In this document: positions 26,356 through 38,858 of the stretch, piece after piece
Layout of the letters: every line of letters begins with the position of its first letter
Position numbering within the stretch: the stretch's first letter is position 1
Assembly: GCA_030549335.1 (NCBI GenBank)
Contig: CM060198.1
Span: 63,655,958-63,719,957 of the forward strand
Length of the DNA: 64,000 bases
From: Pontederia crassipes
Taxonomy: Eukaryota; Streptophyta; Magnoliopsida; Commelinales; Pontederiaceae
Direction: 5' to 3'
The notes under the pieces: model-generated
Seen by the model: only the letters and a program-made list of their open reading frames with translations
Databases searched by the model: none
What the model was told of the DNA's origin: nothing
Position numbers and translations under genes: made by a program

Positions 26356-26940
26356 TCATTTGAGATATTCATAAATATTAAAACATAGTTCTTTATTCTC
26401 CACTTTTAAAGTGAGATGTCCCTTTTTGACATCTATCAACGTGTTGCCGGTAGCGAGAAATGGTCTGCCTAGGATGATGGGTGCTTCGGCTTCTAAATTC
26501 ATATCCATGATGATGAAATCTGTTGGGAATGCAAATTTATCAACTTTGATACTAACATCTTCTAAGAGGCCTTTAGGTTTTTTAATGGATTGATCCACGA
26601 ATTGGAGCATCACCGAAGTATCCTTAAGCTCGCTATAACCTAATTTTTTAAAAATGGAATATGGCATCAGATTAATACTAGCACCCAAGTCACATAGTGC
26701 CTTGGAACAAAAAAAAATTCCAATAGTACAGGGGATAGTAAAACTCCCTGAATCCTTTTTTTTCATCGGCAAATCTCTTTTGCAAATGGAACAATATTGA
26801 GTTGTTAATTTGATCAAGCCTGTTTCCTCAATTTTTCGTTTGTTTGAGAGTACATTCTTCATGAATTTGACATATACGGGCATCTGTTTAAGCGCTTCAT
26901 GAAATGGGATGTTAATATGAATTTGCTTAAAAATTTCCAA
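26356..26940 (-). pseudogene. Athila aspartic protease region
   Basis: Contains ALCDLGASINLMPYSIFKKL, typical of Athila; the usual D-S/T-G active site reads DLGAS. This is followed by APIILGRPFLATGNTLID, the conserved strand of retropepsins. The frame ends at 26356; RT begins after a spacer in another segment. Confidence 0.8.
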
Positions 26941-28317
26941 AAATGAGAGAATTGTTTATCTAATTGTTCCTGTCGATATTTTTGAGGATATGGCAGGTTT
27001 CCAGATTTTTTAGGAATCTGGTGTTTTGTAACCTCCTTTTTGGCTGATGATGTAGGAGGTTGATTCGAAGAAGATGGTTGATCTGGGGTCGAAGTTGGTA
27101 TTGGTTCTGGTAGCTCCTTACCACTTCTCAGTTTGACTGCTTTCGCTTCTTCCCTTGGATTCTTTTCTGTATTGCTAGGAAGAGAACCTAGTTGTCTACC
27201 TGCAATCATGTTAGCTAATTGTCCCACCTGATTTTCTATGTTGCGAATTGAGGCTTCTTGATTTGCAAACTTTGTATCCACCGTTTTGATAAATTTAGCC
27301 AATACATCCTCCAAGTTGGATTTTTGTTCGGCTTGAGGTTTGTCATCGTTGCGTGGCTGAAATCCTGGAGGTGGAGCACCTCGATGGTGTACCCAAGAGT
27401 AGTTGGGTTGATTTCTCAACCCAAACCCATAGGTGCCATAATTGCCCCCTTGATTGTTCCTGAAATTATTATTCGATACATAATTAGCATTTTCATAAGA
27501 AGTGGAAGAGGAAGGATTAGAATTTGAGACCATTGGGCATTCATAAGTAGAGTGCCCTTCACTACAAAATTCACAAGTTTATTGTACGGCTTTAACAGGG
27601 GCTTTTTCATTGATGTGACTCATCAATGTCTCCATTTTTTTATTCATGGCTTCTATTTGCGCTGTAAGTTGAGTGTTGCCATCTATCTGATAGACACTTG
27701 TCTTTCGTGGTGGTTCTCTGTTCCTGTTATTTTGCCAATGATTTATAGCAAGATTTTCAATAATATTATAAATCTCTTCAGGAGATTTATCATTAATGGA
27801 ACTTCCTGCATAAGTGTCAATCTTATCTCGTACTGTGAAAGTAGCACCATTATAAAAAAAATTGAATTTGTTCATGAAGTGGTATATTATAAGGAACACG
27901 AGATACAAGTTCCTTAAACCTTTCCCATGCTTCATGCATGGTTTCTGAGTCTTGTTGATAGAATGCTTTGACATCAGAGATTAGTCGGACTGCTTTCTGG
28001 GGCGGACAATATTTGTTGATGAATTTTTGCCGCATCTCTCTCCAGTCTGTGATTGTTCCTTCGGGTAGAGTATGAAGCCAAGTGGCTGCTTTCCCTCTCA
28101 AGGAGAAGGGAAAGAGTCTCAACCTAACTGCATCATCAGAAACATTATGAAATTTAAAAGTAGAACACAATTGCAGAAATTTCCTAACATGTCCAAAAGG
28201 ATCTTCATCTTGATTTCCACTAAATTGGTCATCTTGCACCATTTGAAAGGTGCCATGTTGTATCTGGAAATTGGTGTTGATGTTAGGAAGAGTAATGCTC
28301 CATGGGTCATGATTCAT
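26859..28317 (-). pseudogene. Athila gag
   Basis: The gag domain (27850-28317) contains DPFGHVRKFLQLCSTFKF, RLRLFPFSLRGKAATWLHTL and TDWREMRQKFINKYCPP, typical of plant Ty3/Gypsy gag. The C-terminal part continues in other frames (27579-27974 and 26859-27533) with EASIRNIENQVGQLANMIAG and LPSNTEKNPREEAKAVKLRS, conserved in Athila gag. At least two frameshifts break it. Confidence 0.8.
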
Positions 28318-28878
28318 CTGACCAATAGTGTAATCCCTCGTCGTCTGATAATTTGGATTTGAATTTTGAATTCCTGGTTGTTATTGTTGTTGTTGATGAT
28401 TTTCCGCCATCTCTTTGATCCTTATAACTTTCCTTCGCTGTTTAGCAAATTTTTCTATTTCAGAATTGAAGAGAAGTGGTTCTTTTGAGCTTCTGGTGTT
28501 ATATCTCTTTATCATTTTATTCGAGAATTTCAGAGCGCAATTAAATCAAGAACAATTTGAAATAATTATTCAGAAAATCGAATGGAAAGAAAAAAAATCT
28601 TTTTTTTAAGAATGAAACGCGGACCATGTACAGTGAAATACAAAACGTCGTAAGTGTGGCTACAAAATACGGACCGTGTATTGTGAACGCGGACCGTGTT
28701 AAGTTGCCTTTGGTAAGAACGTGGAATAAATAATGCGGACCATTTTCAGGAAACGCGGACCATTTCAAATGATGACACGATCAATTCCTGAATAGGAGTC
28801 TGTTTTGATTGCGCAGGATGTTCGAGAAAAAAAAATAAAAATAGTAACCTGTAGTAAGAAAAAGATAGAAAAAAAAGT
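28318..28878 (-). other. Athila 5' leader
   Basis: Untranslated region between gag and the primer-binding site. It holds several copies of the GCGGACCGTGT/GCGGACCATTT motif (28616-28770). Confidence 0.6.
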
Positions 28879-28895
28879 CCACGGCAACGGCGCCA
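28879..28895 (-). promoter_or_regulatory. Athila primer-binding site, tRNA-Asp type
   Basis: On the minus strand the text is TGGCGCCGTTGCCGTGG, which matches the usual Athila/Tat primer-binding site (complement of the tRNA-Asp 3' end) with one change. It lies 6 bases inside the LTR end. Confidence 0.85.
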
Positions 28896-28901
28896 AAAAC
28901 T

Positions 28902-30153
28902 TGATGATTACATTTCTATAGAGTAGAAAAGTTCGGCAAGTATACCGATCGCACAAGTAGTAAAAAGATATCGATCCCACGAGGACTTTTATCTCTCACT
29001 CTTACTAGATGACAATTCTTGTAGAGAAATGAATTAAGAAGATAATCAGAAGAAAACAAGGAGCAGATCCAAGAAAAGGAAATACCAATTAGAAGAAATG
29101 TTGATTTTACTAAGCATTCCTCCACTGTTAATAGAGTAAGAAAATTACATCTGATGGAAATAAAATAAATTAGGATTCACTCTTACTAGATGACAATTCT
29201 TGTAGAGAAATGAATTAAGAAGATAATCAGAAGAAAACACGGAGCAGATCCAAAAAAAGGAAATACCAATTAGAAGAAATGTTGGTTTTACTAAGCATTC
29301 CTCCACTGTTAATAGAGTAAGAAAATTACATCTGATGGAAATAAAATAAATTAGGATTCTAACCAGATATCCTATCTGTTGTATCAGTTAAATATTTGAA
29401 GAAAGTTTAACCAAATCGTTCTCTAAATATTTAACGATTAAAGCATAAATGATTGATTCATCTCAAAGACTTCTTAACCGAGTAAGTCTAAGTCCACACC
29501 CACTAAATATCACAGAGTAGATAGGGGAGAGATACGAGATGTTTAATAATAAAATTGATTCAAACAGAACATTCATATTCAGAAAATAGTCTTTCATCAA
29601 CATAACAGTGGAGTTCAACAATGTAAAACCAACAAAGGAAGATTACTCCATTTCTGAAGAATAAATCATTATAAAGCCAAAATTTAGAGTACAAAAGAGG
29701 AGCAAGAAAATAAAACTCTAAGATGTGACTCTAGACAAAGTAGCCACAAGACTCTATGAATGGATGATTTCCTTCTCTGCTGCCCCCTTTTGGTGTGGAA
29801 GTGGACGTCCTTTTATAGTCGTCGATCGGTGTCAAAACGGACCGTGTCACACGTGACACGGTCCGTGTTCTCTTCATTACAACGCGGTCCATTTTCACTC
29901 GAAACAGACCGTTTCAATCAGGACGTGGTAGAAATTCCCCTGGCCGTTTGGCGGTGACGCGACAAAAGGAAAAACGGCCCGTGTCAAAGTAACACGGTCC
30001 ATTTTTCTTCTCCTGCACAACTAACACTGTGAAAATCACCAAATAATTAAGAAGAATAATATTCTATAAGAAAAAAAATAAGATAATTGATGCATGATCA
30101 TTCAATTTTCAAATTCTAAATGTGTTAAAATATACAAAATTGAGCATGCATCA
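28902..30153 (-). repeat. Athila 5' LTR
   Basis: Begins TGATGATT and ends GCATGCATCA on the + strand, giving TGATG/CATCA terminal inverted repeats. It lies 6 bases from the primer-binding site. The outer end (30153) is inferred from the terminal repeat and could be off, because no partner LTR is available for comparison. Confidence 0.65.
28997..29359. repeat. 181-bp tandem duplication inside the Athila LTR
   Basis: CACTCTTACTAGATGACAAT starts at 28997 and again at 29178, and the two units are nearly identical through GGATTC. There are only a few mismatches, so the duplication is recent compared with the rest of the element. Confidence 0.92.
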
Positions 30154-31410
30154 AAAGGGAAAAAATGTTATTCATAATAGAAAAAAAGAGATAGTTATAA
30201 CAATATTCTAAAACAAAATAAAAGGAATCCAATTCTCACATAATTTCAAATGAATTGTTTTATAGAAGATAAAATATGATTATAAAATTATTTTATAGAA
30301 TAATGACAATATTCTAAAATGAATTAAAATGAATTTGACCGTCACATAAACAAAAAGAAATTATTTAATAATACAGAAAATCATAGTCGCAATCATGATA
30401 AAAAGATTAAATTATTTGTCTTTATTTGACATTAAATTCTTGAGTAATAAAAATTTAACATTTTTTTTATTTTCAATATATAAGTACATGGTCACAAAAA
30501 AATTATAGATCATTCATAGAACATTCATATAAAAATTAATCATATGAAAAATATAATTAAAAATAAGAATCTAATAAAATAGCTCATATGCGATGTATCA
30601 TTATTGAAATGTTATTAGCAATTAAATCATTAAATAAAAAATTATTATAGAGATAAATGAAATTTTTATATATATTATTAAAACATTTTTCACATCATAA
30701 TTAGTCACTACTGAAATATTTATTATTAACTAAATATCTTATTTTGATTGATTAATATTATTTATGCTTATTACCTTCATTACTGTAGTTATTCCATTTA
30801 GATAAATTTTCAATTATTTTACAAATATTTTTTTTGTTCCCATAAAAAAATTTAATATTTATATATGTCTACAATCCACGTATGAATTATTATACTGTTG
30901 TTAAATTATATTTCTTTTAGTTCAGTGATATATAAACTATTTTCTATATCATGGTTCAAAAGTAATTTTTAACAATATCATGTATTAAAAAATAAACTTA
31001 TTAACTTTATTTTATTTATGTTAATTTGGTCACCTATTAATTTATTTTCATTCCACATTAATCTTTTAATTATATATAGATACTTAATTGAATGTGAATA
31101 TTCTCAAGTTATTATTATATATCCCTTGAATATTGAATTAATTAATTAGGTAAATTGTAATATTTTATTTTTATAATTATTTGCCTTCTTGCCTGGACAC
31201 CTATGATACATACGAAATAAATTTAAGAAAACCTAAGAGTAGATTAAACTAATAATAACATATAGAGAATTTATATTACTTTTTACATAATTTGATTGTT
31301 AATTATTAAGAAAATAACAATTTTTTTTACTATCTAGAATAAATATTTTTGCTTATCTAATACTATGCATAATAGTAAAGCTCTGTTAAAATAATTTATT
31401 CATCGTCAAA
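30154..31410. other. AT-rich intergenic sequence
   Basis: No gene, repeat boundary or RNA gene was recognised. Confidence 0.5.
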
Positions 31411-32970
31411 CACTAGAAGAAAGATGAAAATTACAGACAGTCGAAACCGTTTGTAATTTTTTGAAAATCATCGAAAATGATGATTTCCGATGGTTTTTTC
31501 GACGGAATCGATTCATCCGAAAAATGACCATCGCAAATCAATTTTCGACGGTTGAGAAAAAAATAAAAGTCTGGCGGTCATGTCCGTCGAAACTTTTGGT
31601 GATCGCGAACCGTCGAGTTCGACGGTCACGACCGCCGATATTTGCGATAATTGACGAAACCGTCGAAACTTCGGTGGGCACGACGACCATCGCAAATATC
31701 GACGGTAGCAACCATCGAAACTTTCGACGATCGTCGAGAGACCGTCGAAAGTTTTGGCGGTCAAAATCGTCGCAAAAAAATTTTATAATATAAAAAAATT
31801 AGCCGACCACTGGCGGCCGATCCGGCGGCCAACAGCGGGGATCCGGCCACCAGCGGTTGGATCCGACCGCCAGCGTGGCCGAATCCGACCTCCCGCGGCT
31901 GGATCTGATCGCCAGCGTGGCTGGATCCAGCTGTTGGGCCGCGGTCAGATCTAGCCGCTAGGCCACGGTCGGATCCGACCGATAGTCGGCCGGATCTAGC
32001 CGCGGTCGGATCTGATCGACAGCTGGCCGAATCAGGTCGCTCGCGGCCAGATCCGACTGTCAGCTAGAGCCGGACTAGGCGACCGATCCCACCGTCTCTG
32101 GTGACTTGATCCGGCCATCTGGCGATCCGGGCTGGAGAGAGAGAGAGACGATCGCCGGCGGGAGAGGTTCGTCCGGTCGGAAGAGGGTCGCTGGCGGGAG
32201 AGGCTTGTCGTCCGATCGGGAGCAGCTCACCGACAGGGAGAGTGAGGGAGAGAGAGAGGGGAGGAGGAAAAATAGAGAGTGGGATAGGGGAAAGAGATTA
32301 TATGTGTGTGTGTGGGGGGAGGGGGGAAGATGAGAAAGTAGGAAAAAAGGAGTGGGATAGTGAAATTTTAATTACCGATGGCTATGATCATCGAAAACTT
32401 ATCATGATATATATTATTTTTAAAATTACCGACGATTGTGACTGTCAAAAATTATTTAATTATAAAAATGAAAAATAGTATATTTAGTTATATATAATAT
32501 TTATTTTTATTTTATCGACGGTTTGAACTGTCGTTAATTATTACCGACGGTCGGAACCGTCGAAAATTACGATAGTTCGGACTGTCGCTAATTATATTAA
32601 TAAAATACTCCTTATATTATATTACTTTTCATTTACCGACAGTCGGAACCATTGAAAATTATGATGGTTTAAACTGTCGCTAATTATATTAATAAAATAA
32701 TTCTTATATTGTATTATTTTACATTTACCGACGGTCTAGACCATCGAAAATTGCGACGGATAGATATCCGTCGAAAATTTCGACGTTTCTAATCGTAAAA
32801 AAATAAAATAATAATATAACAAATTACATAATTTATTATTTTTATTTCTGACCGTTGTGGCCGTCAAAAATTCTGACGCATCGCTATCCATCACAAAATC
32901 CGTTGTAAATTACGACGAATTTCTATCTATCGAAAACTGTCCGTCGAAAAATTTTAATTTTCTTGTAGTG
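31411..32970. mobile_element. Non-autonomous CACTA (En/Spm-type) transposon
   Basis: Left end CACTAGAAGAAA; right end, reverse complemented, CACTACAAGAAA. The 3-bp target duplication AAA lies at 31408-31410 and 32971-32973. Subterminal regions carry many copies, in both orientations, of a CCGACGGT/ACCGTCG-type unit, as expected for transposase-binding repeats. The core (31800-32060) is a GC-rich GGATCCGACCG-like repeat followed by a GA-rich tract. No transposase frame is present, so it would depend on an autonomous partner. Confidence 0.88.
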
Positions 32971-32973
32971 AAA

Positions 32974-34988
32974 TATAATAATTTCTATCAAATGGTTAAG
33001 CATAATTATTATCCAATACTCACCAATTAAAATAATTACATAGTTAATGGTATTTTATAACTCTCATAATTAATCACTTCAAAATGTTTAATTACAAACT
33101 AATTTCCAATCATCATGTTAATCACTAATTTAATTAATTATAAAATGTTAAAGGACATTGACTGGTTCATGTATTTGTCAAAATTGATATTATCCTTCCA
33201 AGATATCATTATTTTAATAGATAATATGTTTGAAGCTAAAAGTTTGACATTTATTATGTGTACAAAATAACTATGAGATGATTAAATTAACAACATGTTA
33301 ACAAATTGATATTGTACTTTTTACATAAATGATCGTTTATCTACATTATGTGGAGAATATATTACAAAATAATTGACAAAAAATTAAATAGTTAGTAATC
33401 GGGTGCTACTGTCCAAGGAAGAAAATAAATTTTTCATATCATATAAGATTAGTGGATTATTATGTTAACAATTAAATTTCGGGGAGGGGGGAAGGGGCGG
33501 ATGGGGAATGGGTGCCAAAGAAAAATACTCTCACCTAGAGAAAATTACGGAGTTTGTTGTATGTAACTATAAGATGGCTTTATATTAAAAAAATGAGACG
33601 GTTTTGAAATGAGATAACCACCGTCAAGGAACTAATTTATAATCTTCCACAAAAAAAGATATCATATATTAATTAACGTTTTTCTTATGAAAGTGGCAAC
33701 AACAATAAAAAAGCCAAAAGGTATGATTATAAAAACCTATGTCATACATTCATAATTAACTTCTTTCTTTCTAACATAATATGAATGATTTTACATAGCA
33801 ATACATTAATACGAATCAGTTAACATATAAAAAAAGAATTGTTTTACTCTTTCCCAATTAGTGCCAATTTGTTTACAATTATGGATTATTATCCACGATG
33901 TGAATAAAAGGGCAAGATATGCATGGACTTAAGACAAACAAATTTGTATCTAATAACATGTTGATTAATATAAAAAAATAGTTTAAATAAAAAACAAAAT
34001 TCACATCTACTTAGGCGGAAAATTTTGCATTGTTCCTTTCTATGTTTCCTATTCATTTACCAGATGTGATTGTTTACTATCTATCATACATCTACAACAA
34101 AAACTAATATTTAAATTACGGACCATTGTTGCTCTTAACATGGTTGCGAGTATAAATATTTGGTTAGTTGAAAAAAACAAATACATTATTTATTAAAAAA
34201 TAATAGATATGGAAATGTCTGGGGCATAATTTAAACAACCAAGCCAAGTAGGAAGATGACAAATGGAGGTTAAAGTATTAAAATTTTTAAATTTAATTGA
34301 ACAAATAATTAACATGCAAAGGTACGTATAATTTAAATTTGTGTGGTGTCATCATACAAATAAATAAATAATGACAACACTCAAATTTTGTAAAAGTAGA
34401 AGAGTTACGATAACAATTAAATCAAAATAAGTACATTCTGACCACCATCTCTTCTCCTATCATTTTTTTTTCAAAGAAGCTAATCTTCAATAGTATTTAT
34501 TTTGCCTAATTCAAGAGGAAAAAGCTAACCCTCATATGATATTAATTTGCAATAAAATTAAATAGCCAAGTGCGAAGAGATAAAAAAGAAGATTCTCATA
34601 AAAGAAGAGAATATATTGGCAAGGTAACAAATGGAGAGAACAGCTAAAGAGAACAATGATGAAATTTTTCACCTTTTTAATGCACATTCAAAGTGTAGTG
34701 ACTAAGTCCAATACATAACTTGGAGTCGCCTTTTGAGAGTATTTATAGATAATTTGAAAAAAAAAGTATAGACTTAGGCAGTTGCTGAAATTTGAGTATC
34801 TATAATTTTTTTATAAACCAGTTGATAAGTTAGGAAGTTAAAATAATTGATAGTTTTTTTATTATTATGATTTTGGTTACTTAAGAAGTTAAAATAGCTA
34901 TTAAGTTTTCATTGTTAACCTATCAAAAATAAATTAGAATTCTTAATTTTATTGTTTTGTTATTATTATTAATAATTATTATTAATTA
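32974..34988. other. AT-rich intergenic sequence
   Basis: No gene or clear element boundary was found. Confidence 0.5.
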
Positions 34989-35001
34989 CTTGTTTTAAAA
35001 C

Positions 35002-35196
35002 GTAACTCCGCCTATATTTTATAGCCGGTCCCAAGCCCGGATAAAGGAGGAGGGTTGTGTTAGGCCCTGACAGCCAGCATAAAATTCTATCGAATCTTAT
35101 GAACATAGATCAACGAATAGGGCGGAATGGCGTCGTATGATCCATGTAGCCGACCCCACCTAATGGGATAAGGCTTTGTTGTTGTTGTTGTTGTTG
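35002..35196 (+). mobile_element. 5'-truncated RTE-type LINE with (TTG)n tail
   Basis: About 195 bp containing AAGCCCGGATAAAGGAGGAG and GTAGCCGACCCCACCTAATG and ending in (GTT)n. This is the 3' end of a common plant RTE-clade LINE. It is flanked by an exact 13-bp duplication CTTGTTTTAAAAC (34989-35001 and 35197-35209), showing target-primed insertion. Only the 3' end is present, with no reverse transcriptase. Confidence 0.85.
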
Positions 35197-35209
35197 CTTG
35201 TTTTAAAAC

Positions 35210-35924
35210 ATATATATTATCAAGCACTAATTCAATAACTACTATTTTTTATTACTTTTAACTTATTAGATGCCTAACGTGTGTTATGTGAGTATGCTTT
35301 TTATAATAATAATATGTTCTAGAATATTTATTAGTTATCACTCTATCACAATGAATAATTGATAATCATTTGAAACAATGACATAAGATTAATTACATTG
35401 AGACATATTTACTCAGAAATAAATAATCAACATAGAAAATTCTACTATTTGGACACTTGTCAACCAATACTTATGACAAGTGTCAACTTCTCCATGCATA
35501 CTACCTTCCTTTTTAATATAGCATAGATTATAATTATTAATATAATTAAATAATGAGAAATAAGTGCTCTACATCAAGATGTAGAGTGGGGTACTTTACA
35601 TATTCATGTACCTCTTTTATATATATACATAGACCACATTAATATCCTAAGGCACACACTAGCATTAGTGTAGACTTATTACTTTGTCTCATTGATTTCA
35701 CATGATATACTTATTAAACTTTTTTTAATTATAATCATCAATATATATTACATCACAATCATATTGCATCTTAAAACTTTAATTACAATGCATCACATTC
35801 CTAGGAGCAAATATTGAATTAGCCAGTGCACTATGATCAGGCCATAGCATGTCACAGGAAGCACATTTATGGTAATGTAGTACATGTAGTCCGACGGGAT
35901 ACATAATGGACGTGATTACACTAT
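35210..35924. other. Intergenic sequence
   Basis: AT-rich; nothing recognised. Confidence 0.5.
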
Positions 35925-36165
35925 TCATCATAGGGAGCCCTTAATGTCACTCCTCTAACACTTAATGTCACTCCACATTTTTCACTTTATCCTCTTACTT
36001 TCGTTAATATTCTCTCAACTTCACTTCTCTCATTGTGCCATTTCATCTTCCACTTTTCACCAAACTTATTTAAATTAATTAATATTATTATTATCTTTCC
36101 TTTCTCCACTTTCTCTCTTTTTCATATTAGTGATTTTATTTTTATGATAAAAATATAATCTTTAT
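35925..36165 (+). repeat. MITE-like repeat, copy 1
   Basis: About 240 bp from GGGAGCCCTTAATGTCACTC to GATAAAAATATAATC. It matches 40165-40405 in opposite orientation at roughly 85% by eye. No coding content and no target duplication were identified. Confidence 0.7.
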
Positions 36166-38192
36166 TATATTAAATGGAGGATAGTATGCAAGGAGGAGTT
36201 GACACTTGGCATAAGTAAATCAAGACAAGTGTCCCTAAAAATGTTATGTATAAAGTTTATTAATCAATATGATAGTTAGTTATAAGATTAATATGTAAAA
36301 TGTTTTTAATTACTCATATGAGGATTAATTACAAAATTCATTAATTATGTAATTGCATAACCGTATTGGAATAGTGGATAATAATTATCCATAATCGTTA
36401 TACATAAAATTTTACTTATATAGACTATGAAAAAGAAGACAAAATTCACAAGAATGATCATATGGCAAACATGAGGCCATGAGAGTCATTCAACGAGAGA
36501 GGGTAATTTTATAAGATATTTTAAAAAATATATTTTCTTATAGAATTATATATATTAATCATGGCTAATTAATTTATAAATATCTCAGTTGCATTTTAAT
36601 ACCATCGACAAAATATCATTATATAATTGAATGATATATATTAATACAAGGGTCCTTAAGAATATTAGAAGTAATTAAAACATTAATATATATACATATT
36701 GTTCACATACTTATTTATAAACTAAAAAAATATTGGACAGCTACTCCTGAATTGAGTTACAAATAAAAAACTACATTTATCAAGTAATATAATCAGGTGC
36801 CCTCTTATAAATATGTACAAAAATTTGAAAAGTAAAAAATGTAAAAGGTAAAGTTGAAAAAATAGTGGTTAACAAGTAAAAACGGTTACAAAAAAATTAG
36901 CAACCACCACCTTGATCCGTAATCACCTGCCTTCCTATAAATATGTACAAAGGGAAGCAGATCCAATTTGTGGTGTGTGATCTCAGTGCCAATTGGATCA
37001 CAAGGTTACTTTTTGTGTGATTGAAATTATTATTATTTATTATGTTACAATGATATCAGGTCAAGAGTTAGTTGTGATTTAATTTATGCATTCATTGAGA
37101 TTTTATGTACCATAATTTAAGTGGTAACATTTTTCGCTCAATTTTTTTTCATAATTATGGGAATAAGGATATGGGAATCATAGGAAAGAATTGGGTAAAA
37201 AATATGTTGCCATTGAAATTGTGCATCCATGTTGATTTACTTGCTACAAAAAACATAATTCATTCTCATTATCTTGATTTGTCATATAAAATAGCTTAGA
37301 AGACTTAATTTGATAATTTAAATGTTTACGAATTTGCATTATTACTCCATGTGTTGTCACAAGCCAATTAATTTTCCATTGGGATTTGTATATTTTCGAT
37401 TGTTCTAACTTTATACTACAGGTTCATATGTCATTTTTCATATGAAAATTTAATTATTTACAATTCTATTTATTCATAGGTTAAATCTAGGTTGCTTGCA
37501 TGGGACTCCTTGCAACACAGGTATATAGTTAATTTTTATACAAAAGATTTTTTATAAGCATTCTTATATCTGTTTACTTTTCAATAAATTGAATGTTTAA
37601 TTTAATTGCATGTATTTCGATTCTTTGAAATCCTTTTCTTTTAACAATTACTTTAATTGCCTATCAACCTTGTCATATCTATTTATATTATTTTACTAAT
37701 TATCTCATTTGTATTAACAATCGTTTTAATTTTCTATGGACATTGCCATTTTTTTATAGCATTCTTATATAAATTATTATTATTTTATTTTCTTTAATAT
37801 ATTATTTTATTTTTGCTAAATGTTTAAAGCCACTCCATTTTTTTCATCCAACATTTTTTGCTCTTTTTCTCTTGGTGATCCGTCCTTAGCCTTTCGATCA
37901 ACATCATGTGTTTCTCGACTTAGCTATCGTTTAAAGTAATATTTTACTTTAAAGTCAACGAAAATATTTATAATGAAATTTTAGCTATTCTTATATAGGA
38001 GTCTATTTATAAAAACTAAAATGTCTTATGATAATGTTCTATTAATAAAGTATTATCTTATATAAAGTTGAAATAAAAAAAAATATGTAAATTTATTAAT
38101 ATATATGTGATACAAATCCAACATTAATTAAATATTTTGGATAACAGTTGTATTAAAATAATTAGAAAACTTTATCTCTAGGACAAAAAAAA
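36166..38192. other. Intergenic; possible LTR-element remnant near 36.77-37.08 kb
   Basis: At about 37050 the text TGATATCAGGTCAAGAGTT resembles a tRNA-iMet primer-binding site (14 of 19 positions by my count). TATAAATATG boxes lie upstream near 36806 and 36941. No gag or pol text follows, so at most this is a small or decayed LTR element. Confidence 0.25.
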
Positions 38193-38858
38193 TTGGCTTT
38201 ATTAGAATGGTTATTTTTTCTTTAATTGGTAAAATAAGGATGATTGGGTGGAATTTATTAATTTGTGTTTAACATTATTGTTCTAACTCTTTTCTGTTCT
38301 ACAATTTAGTATTGCATGATTTATGAAATGTTGAACTTTAATAGTATGATCAGTTTAGATTCCTCAATATTTAGATATTCTATCAATTATTTTTTCTTAA
38401 TATTTAGATACTCTATCAATTTTTTCTCCTTTAAGACATTTTTACTTTCCAACGCCTCTATCTACTCATATGCCTCCCTTAATCACAGGATGATATGCTA
38501 TATTAATCAAGAAATAGATAAAAATTTGGCTTTATTAGAATGATTATTTTTTCTTTAATTGGTAAAATAAGGATGATTGGGTGGAATTTATTAATTTGTG
38601 TTTAACATTATTGTTCTAACTCTTTTTTGTTCTACAATTTAGTATTACATGATATATGAAATGTTGAACTTTAATCGATCAATTTAGATTCCTCAATATT
38701 TAGATATTCTATCAATTATTTTTCTTAATATTTAGATACTCTATCAATTTCTTCTCCTTTAAGACATATTTACTTTCCAACGCCTCTATCTACTCATATG
38801 CCTCCCTTAATCACAGGATGATATGCTATACTAATCAAGAAATAAATAAATTAAAAAG
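38193..38858. repeat. Tandem duplication, unit 333 bp
   Basis: TTGGCTTTATTAGAATG starts at 38193 and again at 38526. The copies (38193-38525 and 38526 to about 38858) match with few substitutions and short deletions. The block ATATTTAGATA(C/T)TCTATCAATT also repeats within each unit. Confidence 0.9.

Larger units (their letters stand above)
22058..30153 (-). mobile_element. Truncated Athila-type Ty3/Gypsy retrotransposon
   Basis: In minus-strand order it has: 5' LTR (28902-30153), tRNA-Asp-type primer-binding site, leader, gag, protease, RT, RNase H, integrase, then a GC-rich segment with an ATHILA ORF-1-like fragment. No second LTR matching 28902-30153 is present on the left, so the 3' end is missing. 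Several frame changes interrupt the polyprotein. The DLGASINLMPY protease text, the long gag and the ORF-1 remnant point to the Athila lineage. Confidence 0.8.

Noticed and set aside
31461..32478. Several 66-110 codon frames within the CACTA element
   Set aside because: They lie in subterminal and GA-rich repeats and carry no transposase motif.
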